This document shows positions 24,287-34,170 of a DNA stretch of 58,018 nucleotides, one piece after another; position 1 is the stretch's first letter; the number at the start of each line of letters is the position of its first letter. The stretch covers positions 1 through 58,018 of the forward strand of contig CAKOXG010000005.1 of assembly GCA_934130025.1 (NCBI GenBank), given 5' to 3'. The notes below the pieces were generated by a model. The model was not told the origin of the DNA and searched no databases. It saw only the letters and a program-made list of their open reading frames with translations. The position numbers and the translations under genes are program-made. The DNA is from an uncultured Clostridia bacterium (GTDB lineage Bacteria > Bacillota > Clostridia > TANB77 > CAG-508).

Positions 24287-25414
24287 CTACTTTTGAAATT
24301 CTTCCCTTTCTTCAACAAAATCTTCGATTATTACTTTTATTACAGTAAATATTGGAACTGCTAAGAACATACCAAGTATTCCAAAATATGCTCCTCCAAC
24401 TGTTACTGCAAATAAAACTAAAAGCTGACTTATTTGTAATGAATTTCCAACTATTTTAGGGTTTATTATGTTTGCATCTATTTGTTGCAATACTATTACT
24501 ACTGCAGCCATTAATATTGCTTTTCCTATTCCTCCTGTAAACAATGTGATTAATATAGCTATTGCTACTGCTACAATTGCGCCAAAGTATGGTATTAAAT
24601 TAAATAATCCTATTACAAAGCCTAGAAGCACTGCATATTTCACTCCTATTATTGCCATTGCTATAGATACAAGTACTCCCACAATTATTGCATCTATTAT
24701 TTGACTAGTTAAAAAGTTAAAGAAAATTTGATTGCCTTCTATAAAATATTTTTTCATTGTTATATAAACATTTTCTTTTACAACAGCCTTAACCAGCTTT
24801 GACCAAAAGTTTATGAGTTTTTTTCTTTGTAACAATATGTATATAGATACTACAAATGCTATAAATATGTCCATTATTGTTCCTACTGCACTTATTACAC
24901 CTTTTATATATCCTTGTATTTTGTCTATATTGATTATCGATTGCAGGTCTATATTTTTTAAGTTTATAATAGCTTCCATTACTTTTTCATTTTTTAAAAT
25001 ATGATTTTCCGGCAGCGAATTTAACTTTTCTATTGCAGTATTGTAGTAGTTTGGTACATTTGCAACCAATTCTAATAAGCTTTGAATTACGGTTGGCAAT
25101 ATTACATTTATAATTATAACACATACTAATATTGCAATTATATATACTGTTATTATGCTAAATAGTCTTGCATGTTTATTTAGCATATTTTTCTTTTTGG
25201 TCTTTTTTAATATTTTTTCTATTTTACAGCATGGTAAATATAATATATATGCTATTAAAAGTCCCACTCCAAATGGCATTATTACACCTAAAAAGTTTTT
25301 TATGCTGTTAGTTATGCTTGTAAAGTTTCCTAATACATTATAAACAATTATTATTGCAACTGCTAATGAAAACCAGTATGCCCATTTTTTTATATTATGT
25401 TTTTCTTCTTTCAT
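24287..25414 (-). CDS. AI-2E family (PerM/YdbI-like) membrane transporter
   Basis: A 375-aa polytopic membrane protein with about seven to eight helices and the family hallmark near the C-terminus: IPYFGAIVAVAIAILITL, then DANIINPKIVGNSLQISQLL and GGAYFGILGMFLAVPIF. Family members export autoinducer-2 or various ions and solutes; substrate cannot be read from sequence. It follows the exonuclease gene by 29 nt in the same direction. The ATG follows GAAAGGAAG. Confidence 0.9.
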   Translation of the reverse strand: MKEEKHNIKKWAYWFSLAVAIIIVYNVLGNFTSITNSIKNFLGVIMPFGVGLLIAYILYLPCCKIEKILKKTKKKNMLNKHARLFSIITVYIIAILVCVIIINVILPTVIQSLLELVANVPNYYNTAIEKLNSLPENHILKNEKVMEAIINLKNIDLQSIINIDKIQGYIKGVISAVGTIMDIFIAFVVSIYILLQRKKLINFWSKLVKAVVKENVYITMKKYFIEGNQIFFNFLTSQIIDAIIVGVLVSIAMAIIGVKYAVLLGFVIGLFNLIPYFGAIVAVAIAILITLFTGGIGKAILMAAVVIVLQQIDANIINPKIVGNSLQISQLLVLFAVTVGGAYFGILGMFLAVPIFTVIKVIIEDFVEEREEFQK

Positions 25415-25443
25415 TAAAAACTTCCTTTCTTCTACATATAACC

Positions 25444-26202
25444 TCAGTCTATTTTTATATCTAATTCAACCGGGCAGTGGTCACTCCCCATCACCGATGT
25501 TAGTATTTTACTGTCTTCTATTTTTTCTTTTAATTCTTTTGATACTATAAAATAATCAATTCTCCAACCTGCATTTTTTTCTCTTGCATGGAACATATAT
25601 GACCACCATGAATATATATCTGTTTTATCAGGGTACAAATATCTAAATGAGTCTGTAAATCCTGATTCAAGAAGTTCAGTCATTTTTCCTCTTTCTTCAT
25701 CAGTAAAACCTGCATTGTGCCTATTAGTTTTAGGGTTCTTTAAGTCAATTTCATTATGTGCTACATTTAAGTCTCCGCAAATAATTACAGGTTTAGATTT
25801 ATTTAAATTTATCAAATAATTTCTGAAATCATCTTCCCATTTCATTCTATATTCAAGCCTTGTCAATTCTCTTTGTGAATTTGGAGTATAACAATCTACC
25901 AAATAAAACTTTTCGTATTCTAGAGTTATTACTCTTCCTTCTTTATCATGCTCTTCTATTCCTATTCCATAACTAACTTTTTGTGGCTTTTCTTTTGTAA
26001 ACACTACTGTTCCAGAATACCCCTTTTTCTCAGCACTATTCCAATATGTAAAATAATTTTGTGGTGAATATTCAATTTGCCCTTCTTGCAATTTAGTCTC
26101 TTGAAGGCATACCACGTCAGCGTCTTCTGAATCGAAAAATTCTTTAAATCCTTTGTTCATAACAGCTCTTAGTCCGTTTACATTCCAAGATATCAGCTTC
26201 AT
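25444..26202 (-). CDS. Exodeoxyribonuclease III / AP endonuclease
   Basis: A 252-aa Mg-dependent AP endonuclease of the ExoA/XthA family that cuts abasic sites in base-excision repair. Visible motifs: MKLISWNVNGLRA (metal Asn), VVCLQETKL (catalytic Glu), CGDLNVAHNEIDL (Asp/Asn pair), GWRIDYFIVS and the terminal GSDHCPVEL with catalytic Asp-His. Length is normal. It lies upstream of the AI-2E transporter gene. Confidence 0.95.
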   Translation of the reverse strand: MKLISWNVNGLRAVMNKGFKEFFDSEDADVVCLQETKLQEGQIEYSPQNYFTYWNSAEKKGYSGTVVFTKEKPQKVSYGIGIEEHDKEGRVITLEYEKFYLVDCYTPNSQRELTRLEYRMKWEDDFRNYLINLNKSKPVIICGDLNVAHNEIDLKNPKTNRHNAGFTDEERGKMTELLESGFTDSFRYLYPDKTDIYSWWSYMFHAREKNAGWRIDYFIVSKELKEKIEDSKILTSVMGSDHCPVELDIKID

Positions 26203-26269
26203 TTTATCTTCATTCCTTTCTCAAGGTACAAATTTGAGCATTATTAGCTTTATTCATTGATTTTACTAT

Positions 26270-26299
26270 AAAATAAAAAAAATAGCAAGATTACTTGCT
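26270..26299 (-). terminator. Intrinsic terminator of the SleB-like gene
   Basis: On the minus strand AATAGCAAG-TAAT-CTTGCTATT forms a 9-bp stem followed by TTTTTTTATTTT. It ends the transcript of the hydrolase gene at 26309. Confidence 0.85.
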
Positions 26300-26308
26300 A
26301 TTTCTGTT

Positions 26309-27307
26309 TTAGAAGTATACGTTACCTCCAATGTATTCTCCAGAAGCACGGCCTGCTGCTCTAAATGATAGATAATTATGATTTCTTTTTCCATTTAAAG
26401 CATCAGATACAGCCTTAGATACTACTGATGAATAATTTCCGTTTAATCTTTTTTTCCAGTGGCTATCTATTGAGTAACAGAATTGCCCTGGTGCTTTATA
26501 CTGGCTTAAAGGGTCTGAACCTTTGCTAGCCCATTTAGCACTTACCGCTCTATTGCAAGCTGTTGAAATAACCGCTAAGGCTCCCTCATAACTTGAGCTA
26601 CATTCCTGTGCAGTAATAGCACATAATAAATCAAATTCTTCTGTAGAATATGACCATACCCCATTATTGTATGATACAGATGTACTTCTTGTACTTCTGT
26701 TTGTAATTACTTTTTTTCTTACTTCAATTATCTTATCTACTGGTTCTTCAATTATATTTGAAGAAATTTCCGTTCTTTCTATTTCAACATCATTTTGGTA
26801 TTTTACTTTATATGTTACTTCTTTTAATCCATCTTTTCCTTGTTGTATTACTGTTTCTCTTTTATTTGAATCATTATTTGAAACATCTTTTGTTATAGTT
26901 TCATATGGTATTGTTTCTTGTATTGTTTCTATTTTTTCAACAATTGAATCATATGATTTTAATAAAGTCTCTATTGTAGTATTTGATGAGTTTTCTTCTG
27001 TTTGAGCAACCTCTATTGTGCTTTCATCTTTTGATATCCTTATTGTTTTATTGTCAGAAATTTCACTTTCCTTTTCAGGGGTAACACTTTCTTCTGGTAA
27101 TAATATTATGTGATTTTCTTCTAATATATCTGCAACTTTCGTTTTTGAAGTTGTAATATTCATTATATATCCGTTAGAAAGAATTATTTTTACGTTTGAA
27201 AGTTTAGCATTGTTTGCCATTACTCCAACGCCCATTACGAATAATAGTATTAAGCATATACCAATTATTTTTTTAATTGGGAGCTGTGCTTTTTTTGCTT
27301 TCTTCAT
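26309..27307 (-). CDS. SleB-type cell-wall hydrolase with DUF348 and G5 domains
   Basis: A 332-aa secreted or anchored hydrolase. A signal-anchor helix (about 11-27) is followed by a DUF348-type domain (VKIILSNGYIMNITTSKTKV), a G5 domain (IPYETITKDV to about residue 205), and a SleB/CwlJ (Hydrolase_2) catalytic domain at the C-terminus (about 228-332). The latter has LLCAITAQECSSSYEGALAV with the expected catalytic Glu, and AVSDALNGKRNH. SleB enzymes cut cortex or wall glycan during spore germination; YabE-like relatives act on vegetative wall. It has a perfect TTGACA-17-TATAAT promoter and its own terminator, so it is monocistronic and probably vegetative. Confidence 0.85.
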   Translation of the reverse strand: MKKAKKAQLPIKKIIGICLILLFVMGVGVMANNAKLSNVKIILSNGYIMNITTSKTKVADILEENHIILLPEESVTPEKESEISDNKTIRISKDESTIEVAQTEENSSNTTIETLLKSYDSIVEKIETIQETIPYETITKDVSNNDSNKRETVIQQGKDGLKEVTYKVKYQNDVEIERTEISSNIIEEPVDKIIEVRKKVITNRSTRSTSVSYNNGVWSYSTEEFDLLCAITAQECSSSYEGALAVISTACNRAVSAKWASKGSDPLSQYKAPGQFCYSIDSHWKKRLNGNYSSVVSKAVSDALNGKRNHNYLSFRAAGRASGEYIGGNVYF

Positions 27308-27342
27308 ATATTTTTCGTTCCTCCTTTTGAAACAACATGATT

Positions 27343-27371
27343 ATTATAACATTTTTTGGAATGGATGTCAA
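27343..27371 (-). promoter_or_regulatory. Consensus promoter of the SleB-like gene
   Basis: TTGACA (27366-27371) and TATAAT (27343-27348) on the minus strand with exactly 17-nt spacing, about 35 nt before the ATG. It matches the housekeeping sigma consensus at 12 of 12 positions. Confidence 0.88.
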
Positions 27372-27477
27372 ATTTTGCATAATTGTCTCTCTTCTTACGG
27401 CATAAGTTGTTTGCGGTTTTTATCATTTTTTAGGATTTGTCCTAATATATTATATGCCCGGCTTTGCTGGAATATTA

Positions 27478-28248
27478 CTATTTTATATTAAATATTTTTT
27501 TTGCATTTTTATATGTATTTTCAGCTACTTCTTCAATTGCAATTTTTCTGAAATCTGCTATCTTTTTTGCTATAATTTTTACATTTCTTGAATCATTTCT
27601 CGTTCCTCTTACTGGCTCTGGTGCCAAGTATGGGCTATCAGTTTCTATTAACATTTTATCTAATGGTATCAAATTTGCAATTTCTTCTGCATTTTTTGAA
27701 TTTTTAAAAGTTATAGGCCCTGCTACAGAAATATAAAAACCTAATTTTAATGCCTCTTTAATTAATTCTTTATTAAATGGGCAACAGTGGAAGACACCTT
27801 TTTTATTAACTGGGTATTGTTTTAGCGTTTCTACTGTGTCTACAGTAGCTTCCCTTGTGTGTATAACTATTGGTAAATTATATTTATTAGCAAGTTTTAT
27901 TTGTTCGATAAACGCCTGCTTTTGCATTTCTTTATCAATATCGTAATGATAATCTAAACCAATTTCTCCAACGGCAACAACCTTTCTATTCTTTGTTTTT
28001 AATATGTCTTCAATTTGTTCTATTTCTTTTTCCCATTCTTCATTCACATCATTCGGAGAAATTCCAACTGTAGCATATATAAATGGGTGAGCTTCTGCTA
28101 TTTTTACAGCTTGTTTTGATCCTGCCAAATCATACCCGGCACAAACAAAAGAGGTAATACCCGATTCATATATATCCTGTACCACCTGTTCCATGTCTTC
28201 TTTGAATCTTTCATCATTATAATGTGCATGTGAATCAAAAAATTCCAT
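27478..28248 (-). CDS. tatD: TatD-family metal-dependent hydrolase
   Basis: A 256-aa TIM-barrel DNase/hydrolase. Motifs: FFDSHAHYND (HxH), GEIGLDYHYD, VIHTREA, VFHCCPFN and METDSPYLAPEPVRGTRND-type ending (ETDSPYLAPEP). The family has 3'-5' DNase activity and roles in DNA repair and D-aminoacyl-tRNA handling. The start at 28248 is chosen because the frame upstream runs through acpS and is not TatD-like. It follows acpS by 47 nt, with AGAAAGGAAA before the ATG. Confidence 0.93.
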   Translation of the reverse strand: MEFFDSHAHYNDERFKEDMEQVVQDIYESGITSFVCAGYDLAGSKQAVKIAEAHPFIYATVGISPNDVNEEWEKEIEQIEDILKTKNRKVVAVGEIGLDYHYDIDKEMQKQAFIEQIKLANKYNLPIVIHTREATVDTVETLKQYPVNKKGVFHCCPFNKELIKEALKLGFYISVAGPITFKNSKNAEEIANLIPLDKMLIETDSPYLAPEPVRGTRNDSRNVKIIAKKIADFRKIAIEEVAENTYKNAKKIFNIK

Positions 28249-28295
28249 TTTTATCTTTTCCTTTCTAAAATGCGAATTAAAGAATTTTTCATATA

Positions 28296-28685
28296 TCATA
28301 TTAAAATTGTTACATTTGCAATAGCCACTTCTTTTATATGAGATATGCTCACATCTATTCCTTGTATTTTTCCAAGTTCTTTTTCTACTTGCTTTGTAAC
28401 CGCAACAAATTGAACTTTTGGTTTCCCTGTTGCAGCATTTGTTGTCTCTATATTTTTCCATGATATTGAGTATTTATCAGTCAACAATTCTGATACTGCC
28501 TTAAAAGCAGCTTCCTTTACTGCGAATCTTGCCGCATAATGTTCATATTTGCTTTTCTTTTTAGATTCGCAGTATTTTACCTCATTTTCTGTAAAAACTT
28601 TATTTAAGAAAGTTTCTCCATTATCTTCTATTGACTTTTTTATTCGCTCAATTTCAATTATATCTATTCCAGTTTTTATTTGCAT
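28296..28685 (-). CDS. acpS: Holo-[acyl-carrier-protein] synthase
   Basis: A 129-aa 4'-phosphopantetheinyl transferase that activates ACP for fatty-acid synthesis. Signature motifs: GIDIIEIERI (Mg-binding Asp), AARFAVKEAAFKA (catalytic Glu/Lys) and VSISHIKEVAIANV. Length is normal. It lies between the 414-aa membrane protein and tatD in one minus-strand run. Confidence 0.95.
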   Translation of the reverse strand: MQIKTGIDIIEIERIKKSIEDNGETFLNKVFTENEVKYCESKKKSKYEHYAARFAVKEAAFKAVSELLTDKYSISWKNIETTNAATGKPKVQFVAVTKQVEKELGKIQGIDVSISHIKEVAIANVTILI

Positions 28686-28698
28686 AGTTTTCTTCCTT

Positions 28699-29943
28699 TT
28701 ACAAAAACATTTTTATCACAATTATAAAATTTAGCAATAATAATAGTGCTAATATGCTAACTATCGCTTTATTTGTTTTCGCAGTTTTTTCTATATTTGT
28801 ATTTTTGTATAGCACATCATATTTTTCTTTCACTTCTGCATACAATACATTTAAGTTTAGTATATTTCTCCATTCAATATCTAACATACTTCCTATCTGT
28901 TCATTTGTGGTCTCTTCTATCCATACTTTTTGTGTAAAATTTATAAATCTTTCTTTTAATTTTTTGAATTTTCCACTCTGTTTAAATTCATGGTTTATTT
29001 GTTTTAAGTGTATTTTTTTATACAATTCAAATATATAGTTATACAAATACTTCCTTTCAAAATCATGTGGTACTTTTGTATAATTAGCTGATATTTGATC
29101 ATTTGTAAGAAGCACTGTAGCTACATTTGAGATTCCATAAATCTCGTATTTTTCTCCCTCAATTAAGAGCATTTTTTCTTCAATATTTTTTTCGCCAAGC
29201 ATTACTTGGTCATCTGCTTTTTTCACATTAGCAAATTTGTAAAATTCTTTTTCGAACAGTTGCTTATTTGTACTTTCATTCCAATCTTCTTGTTCTATGC
29301 AGGCATACGAATATGTTATAAATTTTTCTGTATCTATATTTAATTCTTTTGCTCCTTTATTGTTTCCTGTAATATCCTTTATTAATGTGTTAATTTCTTT
29401 TATATTGCTGAACATGCCTGTTTGTATTTTTATATTTTCATAATCTTTTAAATTATATTTGCTTGCTTTTATGCTTCTAAATTTATAATTAAAATTACAA
29501 ACGTCTGTTAATGTGTTCTTTCCTTCTATATTTGTTTTTAAGAGTAAAAAGCAAACTCCTGTGTTAAAGCAAACAATCTCTATGTTTGCAATATTAAAAT
29601 ATATTCCATCTTCGCTGTTTTCCATTTTCCCTTGTATATCTTTTTTCAGATTATATGTGAATATGGTGCAAGTATTTTTAGATATCATATTAGCCTGCAT
29701 TTTTTTATCTATCTGAGCAAGTTTCTTCATTCTTGTACTATCATAATCGATCGACCAAAACATTGTACTTCTTATTACAGGCAGAAAGTACTCATATAAA
29801 TCAAAATCTTTCTCTTTCTCAAAAATTTTCATTGTGTAATTTTGGTCCATAAGCAGTTTGTACAAGTATTTTTCATAATTTTTTTCTTCCACTATATACG
29901 GATAAATAAAATATGTATATTGGTATTTGGTCTTTAGTTCCAT
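28699..29943 (-). CDS. Unknown C-tail-anchored membrane protein
   Basis: A 414-aa protein I do not recognise. The first ~370 residues are soluble and rich in Lys, Asn, Tyr and Ile, with an alpha/beta first half (YTYFIYPYIVEEKNY; FNIANIEIVCFNTGVCFLLL) and a helical second half. A single transmembrane helix forms the extreme C-terminus (about 395-412, SILALLLLLNFIIVIKMF), so it is tail-anchored facing the cytoplasm. The helical half ending in an anchor recalls CorA/Rmd1-like layouts, but no GMN motif or other diagnostic residue is present. It lies between the WG-repeat gene and acpS with short gaps. Confidence 0.6.
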   Translation of the reverse strand: MELKTKYQYTYFIYPYIVEEKNYEKYLYKLLMDQNYTMKIFEKEKDFDLYEYFLPVIRSTMFWSIDYDSTRMKKLAQIDKKMQANMISKNTCTIFTYNLKKDIQGKMENSEDGIYFNIANIEIVCFNTGVCFLLLKTNIEGKNTLTDVCNFNYKFRSIKASKYNLKDYENIKIQTGMFSNIKEINTLIKDITGNNKGAKELNIDTEKFITYSYACIEQEDWNESTNKQLFEKEFYKFANVKKADDQVMLGEKNIEEKMLLIEGEKYEIYGISNVATVLLTNDQISANYTKVPHDFERKYLYNYIFELYKKIHLKQINHEFKQSGKFKKLKERFINFTQKVWIEETTNEQIGSMLDIEWRNILNLNVLYAEVKEKYDVLYKNTNIEKTAKTNKAIVSILALLLLLNFIIVIKMFL

Positions 29944-29971
29944 CTTTTTTCTCCTTTTCCTGCTTTAGTTT

Positions 29972-31492
29972 TTATTTTGTATAATAGTTTGCATTTATAT
30001 CTTCTGCAAGGTGCCAACTTCCTATGAAATCTATAATAGAATTATTTTCAAGGTTGAGGCTTGGCTCTACTACAGTTTTTCCCTTTGAGTTTATTGTTCC
30101 CCATTTTCCATCTTTTTTTACTGCAACATATCCACAATCATTTTGTTCTGTTGCATCATCATAAATATAATTTATAATAACTACATTATTTTTATCTACA
30201 AAACCATATTTTCCATCTTTCTTAGATAAGAATAACGTATTCTTAGTTAGTAACTCTGTGTTTTTCTTTGTTTCAAATTTAAAATTGTAGTATTTATATT
30301 CATCATTTACCCTTACTTTCATGTAGCCTTTTTCAGTATTTATCTCTGAAACTATTCCTGAAATTTTTAAATTAAAGTTTCTATCAAATAAATCTGTTTC
30401 GACTTTTTCTGAACTTGCTTCAATTATATCTGCAGTTTTTAAATACGCAATATTTTTATACTTGAAATCTATTTTTATCTCATTTTCTGAATTTATTACT
30501 CCATAATTTCCATTCTTCTCAGCTATATAGAAATCCTGGTATATGTTCTTTAAACTTTCATATTCTGGTTCCATTTTTACATTTCCATTGTAATCTATGA
30601 TTCCACATTTATCATCATTTTTTACAACTATGTAGTTATTGTCAATATCTACTACATCACTATACTTGAATTCACTCTTTTCGTTTTTCTCTGTGTTCAC
30701 AATCTGCCACTTGCCATTTTCTTTTGTAATATAAATTCCATTTGCATAAACGTTTTTTATGTCATCATACTCAATTGGTAATGCAACTTTTTTATTTGTT
30801 CCAATTACTCCAATTTTTCCAGCTGTGTTTTTTACCACATAACCATCTTGGTAATTTTTAGTTAGTGCTGTTATATTTTCATATTCGTTATCTATCACTT
30901 TTGAACCAGTTGTGCTAACTAAGCCATATTTTCCATCTTTTTTTGTTACAAGGCTATTTTCCACACCATTTATTGGGTTTATTTCATCATACTCACATTC
31001 TAATAATACCTTACCAGAAAAATCTATTAGCCCATATTTTCCATTCTTTTTTACTTTCAAACATGTTTGTTCATACCACAAATTGTTTTGGCTATCATTG
31101 TTTTGTATTGCCTCTACACCTTCTGAATAATCTTGAAAAAGCTGTTCCTCTTTATCGTTTATAGCCTTCGTTTTGTATGTTCCATTTGAATAGTCAACAT
31201 CATATGTAACTATAAATACAGGCTTTTCCTTATTTGGTACAATAACCATTTCATCATATTTTGGAGTAATTACTTCTTCTCCATTTGAATTAATTATCCC
31301 CCATTTATTATTTGCAAAAGCTGAAAAATACGCCTTTGTAACTGTTTTTTCTTGTAATTTGCTAGATGGTTTTGCAATTCTCGCAATTATTATTATAAAC
31401 ATTATTATTACTAGAAAAGCAATTATTACGGCAATTACTTTTTTTATGTTTAGCTTATGTTCTGTTCCGTTATATCTTTTTCCTTTTCCCAT
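29972..31492 (-). CDS. WG-repeat extracellular protein
   Basis: A 506-aa protein with an N-terminal signal-anchor helix (about 22-42) and at least eight WG repeats of about 45-50 residues filling the rest: WGIINSNGEEVITPKYDEM, YGLIDFSGKVLLECEYDEI, YGLVSTTGSKVIDNEYENI, IGVIGTNKKVALPIEYDDI, CGIIDYNGNVKMEPEYESL, YGVINSENEIKIDFKYKNI, YGFVDKNNVVIINYIYDDA and a last WGTINSKGKTVVEPSL. WG repeats form beta-propeller-like or solenoid binding surfaces of unknown ligand. The ATG at 31492 follows GAAGAGGT; a TTG five codons earlier is less likely. It is downstream of spoIIE in the same direction. Confidence 0.88.
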   Translation of the reverse strand: MGKGKRYNGTEHKLNIKKVIAVIIAFLVIIMFIIIIARIAKPSSKLQEKTVTKAYFSAFANNKWGIINSNGEEVITPKYDEMVIVPNKEKPVFIVTYDVDYSNGTYKTKAINDKEEQLFQDYSEGVEAIQNNDSQNNLWYEQTCLKVKKNGKYGLIDFSGKVLLECEYDEINPINGVENSLVTKKDGKYGLVSTTGSKVIDNEYENITALTKNYQDGYVVKNTAGKIGVIGTNKKVALPIEYDDIKNVYANGIYITKENGKWQIVNTEKNEKSEFKYSDVVDIDNNYIVVKNDDKCGIIDYNGNVKMEPEYESLKNIYQDFYIAEKNGNYGVINSENEIKIDFKYKNIAYLKTADIIEASSEKVETDLFDRNFNLKISGIVSEINTEKGYMKVRVNDEYKYYNFKFETKKNTELLTKNTLFLSKKDGKYGFVDKNNVVIINYIYDDATEQNDCGYVAVKKDGKWGTINSKGKTVVEPSLNLENNSIIDFIGSWHLAEDINANYYTK

Positions 31493-31560
31493 TATATACC
31501 TCTTCAATTATACTTTTTGTGTTTATAATATATCAAATTTAACTAAAAATTACAATAGTT

Positions 31561-34035
31561 TTAGCCTTTCCTTTGTATTTTACATACGATTATTGTCATA
31601 TCGTCTTTTTCTTTTCCAAAGTCATTATCAATAGCTTCCTGCATTATTACATCTGCAATTCTTTGGCAATTATCAGCTTCAATATTACATAACATTTCTT
31701 CTATCCATAAAGATTTGTTTTGGTACTGTGTTACAGAATCTAATATTCCATCACTACACATTAAAATTATATCCCCGTCTTGTAAATCATAATTGTATTC
31801 TACAAGGTCTACATTGTTTAGTATCCCTGTAGGAAGGGCAACAGCTTTTAAAATTTCTACATTTTCTTTTCTTTTTATAAAAGTTGGGCATGCTCCATTT
31901 TTTATAAATTTCATATTGCCACTATATAAATCTAGTATATTAGCATCTAATGTTGCATACATATCATCATCTGTATTAGCTGATATGGTAGAATTTATTA
32001 ATTTTAGAGCTGTATCATTATTAAACCCTGATTTAAGCAGCCTTTCTAACATTTTTATTGCTATTTTGCTACTCTTTCTTGCTTCTGGTCCAGAACCCAT
32101 TCCGTCACTTATTGCAACAAGGTATTTTCCATCATCTAATTTGGTTTGTATTGTTGAGTCTCCAGAAATAATGGAATCCGCCTTTTTTGATTTACTTATT
32201 CCAATTTGAAGCGTAAATTTATCTTCTGAAGTGAAACTATAAGAACATGTTGTATCATTTTGCCTTAGTCCACATTTTTGTTTTTGTAATGTTAATTTTT
32301 CATTCAAAACTTTTTCTATAATTTTTTTTGTTTTCTTTACAGTGCACTCTTTTCCATCCATTGAGCCACATATACCTGTGTAAGCATTTATTATATGTCT
32401 TCCTGTATCTTCTTGTTTTATGCTTAAATCTTTTAGTTCAATCTCTTTTTCTTGTAACATTTTCTTTATTTCTTCTTTTTGTTCTTTAAATTTGTCATCT
32501 TCATCTTTAGTTATTTGAGCAGCTAAATTTTTTATTGCTTCAGACACACCAGAGAGCTGTGCGCCCATTGTTTTTTTGTTCTCATTTAATTTCTTTTTCC
32601 ACACGAAGTTTAATTTGCTAATTCTATAAGAAGAATTTATTGCCCTTAATGCTTCATCAATATCATTTCTAGCGTCAGCTTCATCTTCTTTGCTAAAGCC
32701 TACAATATAATTGTTGTGGTTTGCAAATATTTGTATTATATCTTTTCTTCCTATTACCTCATTTTTTATTAACACCGTAAATATTTCATCTAGAATATTA
32801 TTTTTGTTATTATATAAATCATCATATAATAAATTTTCTTCCTTATCTTCTAGATTATTTCTTAATTCTTCTTCAAATATTTCTCTATTTTCAGCTTCTT
32901 GTTTTTCAATTTCTTCATCAGTTACAACTGCTGCTGCAGCATTCTCATATTCTTTGGCCATTTGAGAAATAGTTTCTGACATGGAACTTAGCCTGTCCAC
33001 CGTTTCTTTGTTTTCCTCAAGTGTTCTTGTTGTGGTTTCTGGCAATAGTTTTGGTTCAGCCAATATTTCGCTTATTTGTATTTTCTGATTTTTAGGAACT
33101 GCTAATAATCCAAGTGCAGCAATTAGTATTTCCTGGAATTTTATTATTTCAATATTTCCACCATTGGCAAAATAAGAAAGCAATATGTTTCCTATTATGA
33201 ACCCTATTACAACCCCCGTTTTTCCAAGTTTATTTAATATTCCTGCAACTAAACCCGATACTGCATATGCTGCCAACATAACAGGGTCTTGTCCTCCGAC
33301 TATTCCTTGCACTGTACCAATTGTAATTCCTGCTGTTCCTCCGACTAGCATTCCATTTTTCCATCCCATTACCATTACGATTAGTATGCTTATTATATTT
33401 TTTATCGAAAATCCAAATATTCTAAAATCTCCAAGTGCATTTACCGCAATTGCAATAATTAAACTTGCTCCCATAACTTCTTCAACTGAATATACACTTT
33501 TTATTCCATATTCCTTTATCACTATTAATGAGTTTACAAATATTTTATAGAATACATATGTTGAAATTGAAAGGATTATACTAAATAGCAAGTCGTATAA
33601 TAAAAAACCTTTAAATAGCATTTTTACGGCTTGTACAAGTAAAACAGCCATAGACATTTGTATTCCAACTTTAAATTTTTCATTTTTTTCTTCTTGTTCT
33701 ATTGGTTTTTTTATTAAAATTAGAGCAACAAAAATCAACATAGTTAATATGTAAAATAAAACAGAGTTTGCACCAAATTTTATTCCTGTTCCAATTAATG
33801 TAAGCACTGCTACAATTATTGTTGGTGCACCTATTCCCATGGCAGCAGCTACTACAGAGAATCCAAATGGGCACGCCATACTAAATATTCCACCTGAAGT
33901 TCCTCCTACCATTGATAGCATAAAGGAAATTACATAGATTATGCAGTTATAAATATTAAAATTATTTTTTAATATTTCTTTGATTTTTCTTTCCCTATTA
34001 TCCTCCTTATGTGTATCTCCGAATAAATACATCAT
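31561..34035 (-). CDS. spoIIE: Stage II sporulation protein E (PP2C phosphatase)
   Basis: An 824-aa membrane phosphatase that dephosphorylates SpoIIAA to activate sigma-F in the forespore. It has about ten transmembrane helices in residues 33-300, a regulatory coiled region (320-580) and a PP2C/SpoIIE phosphatase domain at the C-terminus. Metal-binding motifs: ISDGMGSGPEARKSS, CSDGILDSVTQ and DDMTIIVCKI. Length matches SpoIIE. The start is taken at the ATG at 34035, within a short overlapping upstream reading frame; a strong AAGGAGG lies inside the first codons and is not used for a visible start. Two Spo0A-box-like sites lie upstream (34171-34194), as expected for spoIIE. Confidence 0.95.
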   Translation of the reverse strand: MMYLFGDTHKEDNRERKIKEILKNNFNIYNCIIYVISFMLSMVGGTSGGIFSMACPFGFSVVAAAMGIGAPTIIVAVLTLIGTGIKFGANSVLFYILTMLIFVALILIKKPIEQEEKNEKFKVGIQMSMAVLLVQAVKMLFKGFLLYDLLFSIILSISTYVFYKIFVNSLIVIKEYGIKSVYSVEEVMGASLIIAIAVNALGDFRIFGFSIKNIISILIVMVMGWKNGMLVGGTAGITIGTVQGIVGGQDPVMLAAYAVSGLVAGILNKLGKTGVVIGFIIGNILLSYFANGGNIEIIKFQEILIAALGLLAVPKNQKIQISEILAEPKLLPETTTRTLEENKETVDRLSSMSETISQMAKEYENAAAAVVTDEEIEKQEAENREIFEEELRNNLEDKEENLLYDDLYNNKNNILDEIFTVLIKNEVIGRKDIIQIFANHNNYIVGFSKEDEADARNDIDEALRAINSSYRISKLNFVWKKKLNENKKTMGAQLSGVSEAIKNLAAQITKDEDDKFKEQKEEIKKMLQEKEIELKDLSIKQEDTGRHIINAYTGICGSMDGKECTVKKTKKIIEKVLNEKLTLQKQKCGLRQNDTTCSYSFTSEDKFTLQIGISKSKKADSIISGDSTIQTKLDDGKYLVAISDGMGSGPEARKSSKIAIKMLERLLKSGFNNDTALKLINSTISANTDDDMYATLDANILDLYSGNMKFIKNGACPTFIKRKENVEILKAVALPTGILNNVDLVEYNYDLQDGDIILMCSDGILDSVTQYQNKSLWIEEMLCNIEADNCQRIADVIMQEAIDNDFGKEKDDMTIIVCKIQRKG

Positions 34036-34084
34036 CCTGATTTAAAGTTTCGTCTTTAGTGTACTTAGCTATATTTTGAAACAT
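34007..34084 (-). CDS. Short leader reading frame overlapping spoIIE start
   Basis: A 25-codon frame (MFQNIAKYTKDETLNQDDVF...) with an excellent ribosome site, GAGGTGGGAAGT, ending in TAA directly beside AAGGAGG. It overlaps the first nine codons of spoIIE in another frame. It may be a translated leader that couples to spoIIE, or mark a misplaced spoIIE start. No homology is recognised. Confidence 0.4.
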   Translation of the reverse strand: MFQNIAKYTKDETLNQDDVFIRRYT

Positions 34085-34170
34085 ACTTCCCACCTCTTAC
34101 TTTTTTAACTTTCGTTTTTATTTACTTTCAGCTTTCGCCTTAAGTATTTTGTTTATTGTATTGTAGTACA

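Noticed and set aside
28249..28461. In-frame extension of tatD upstream of 28248
   Set aside because: The residues are Cys/Lys/Arg-rich, overlap acpS in another frame and lack TatD similarity; a ribosome site precedes the ATG at 28248.
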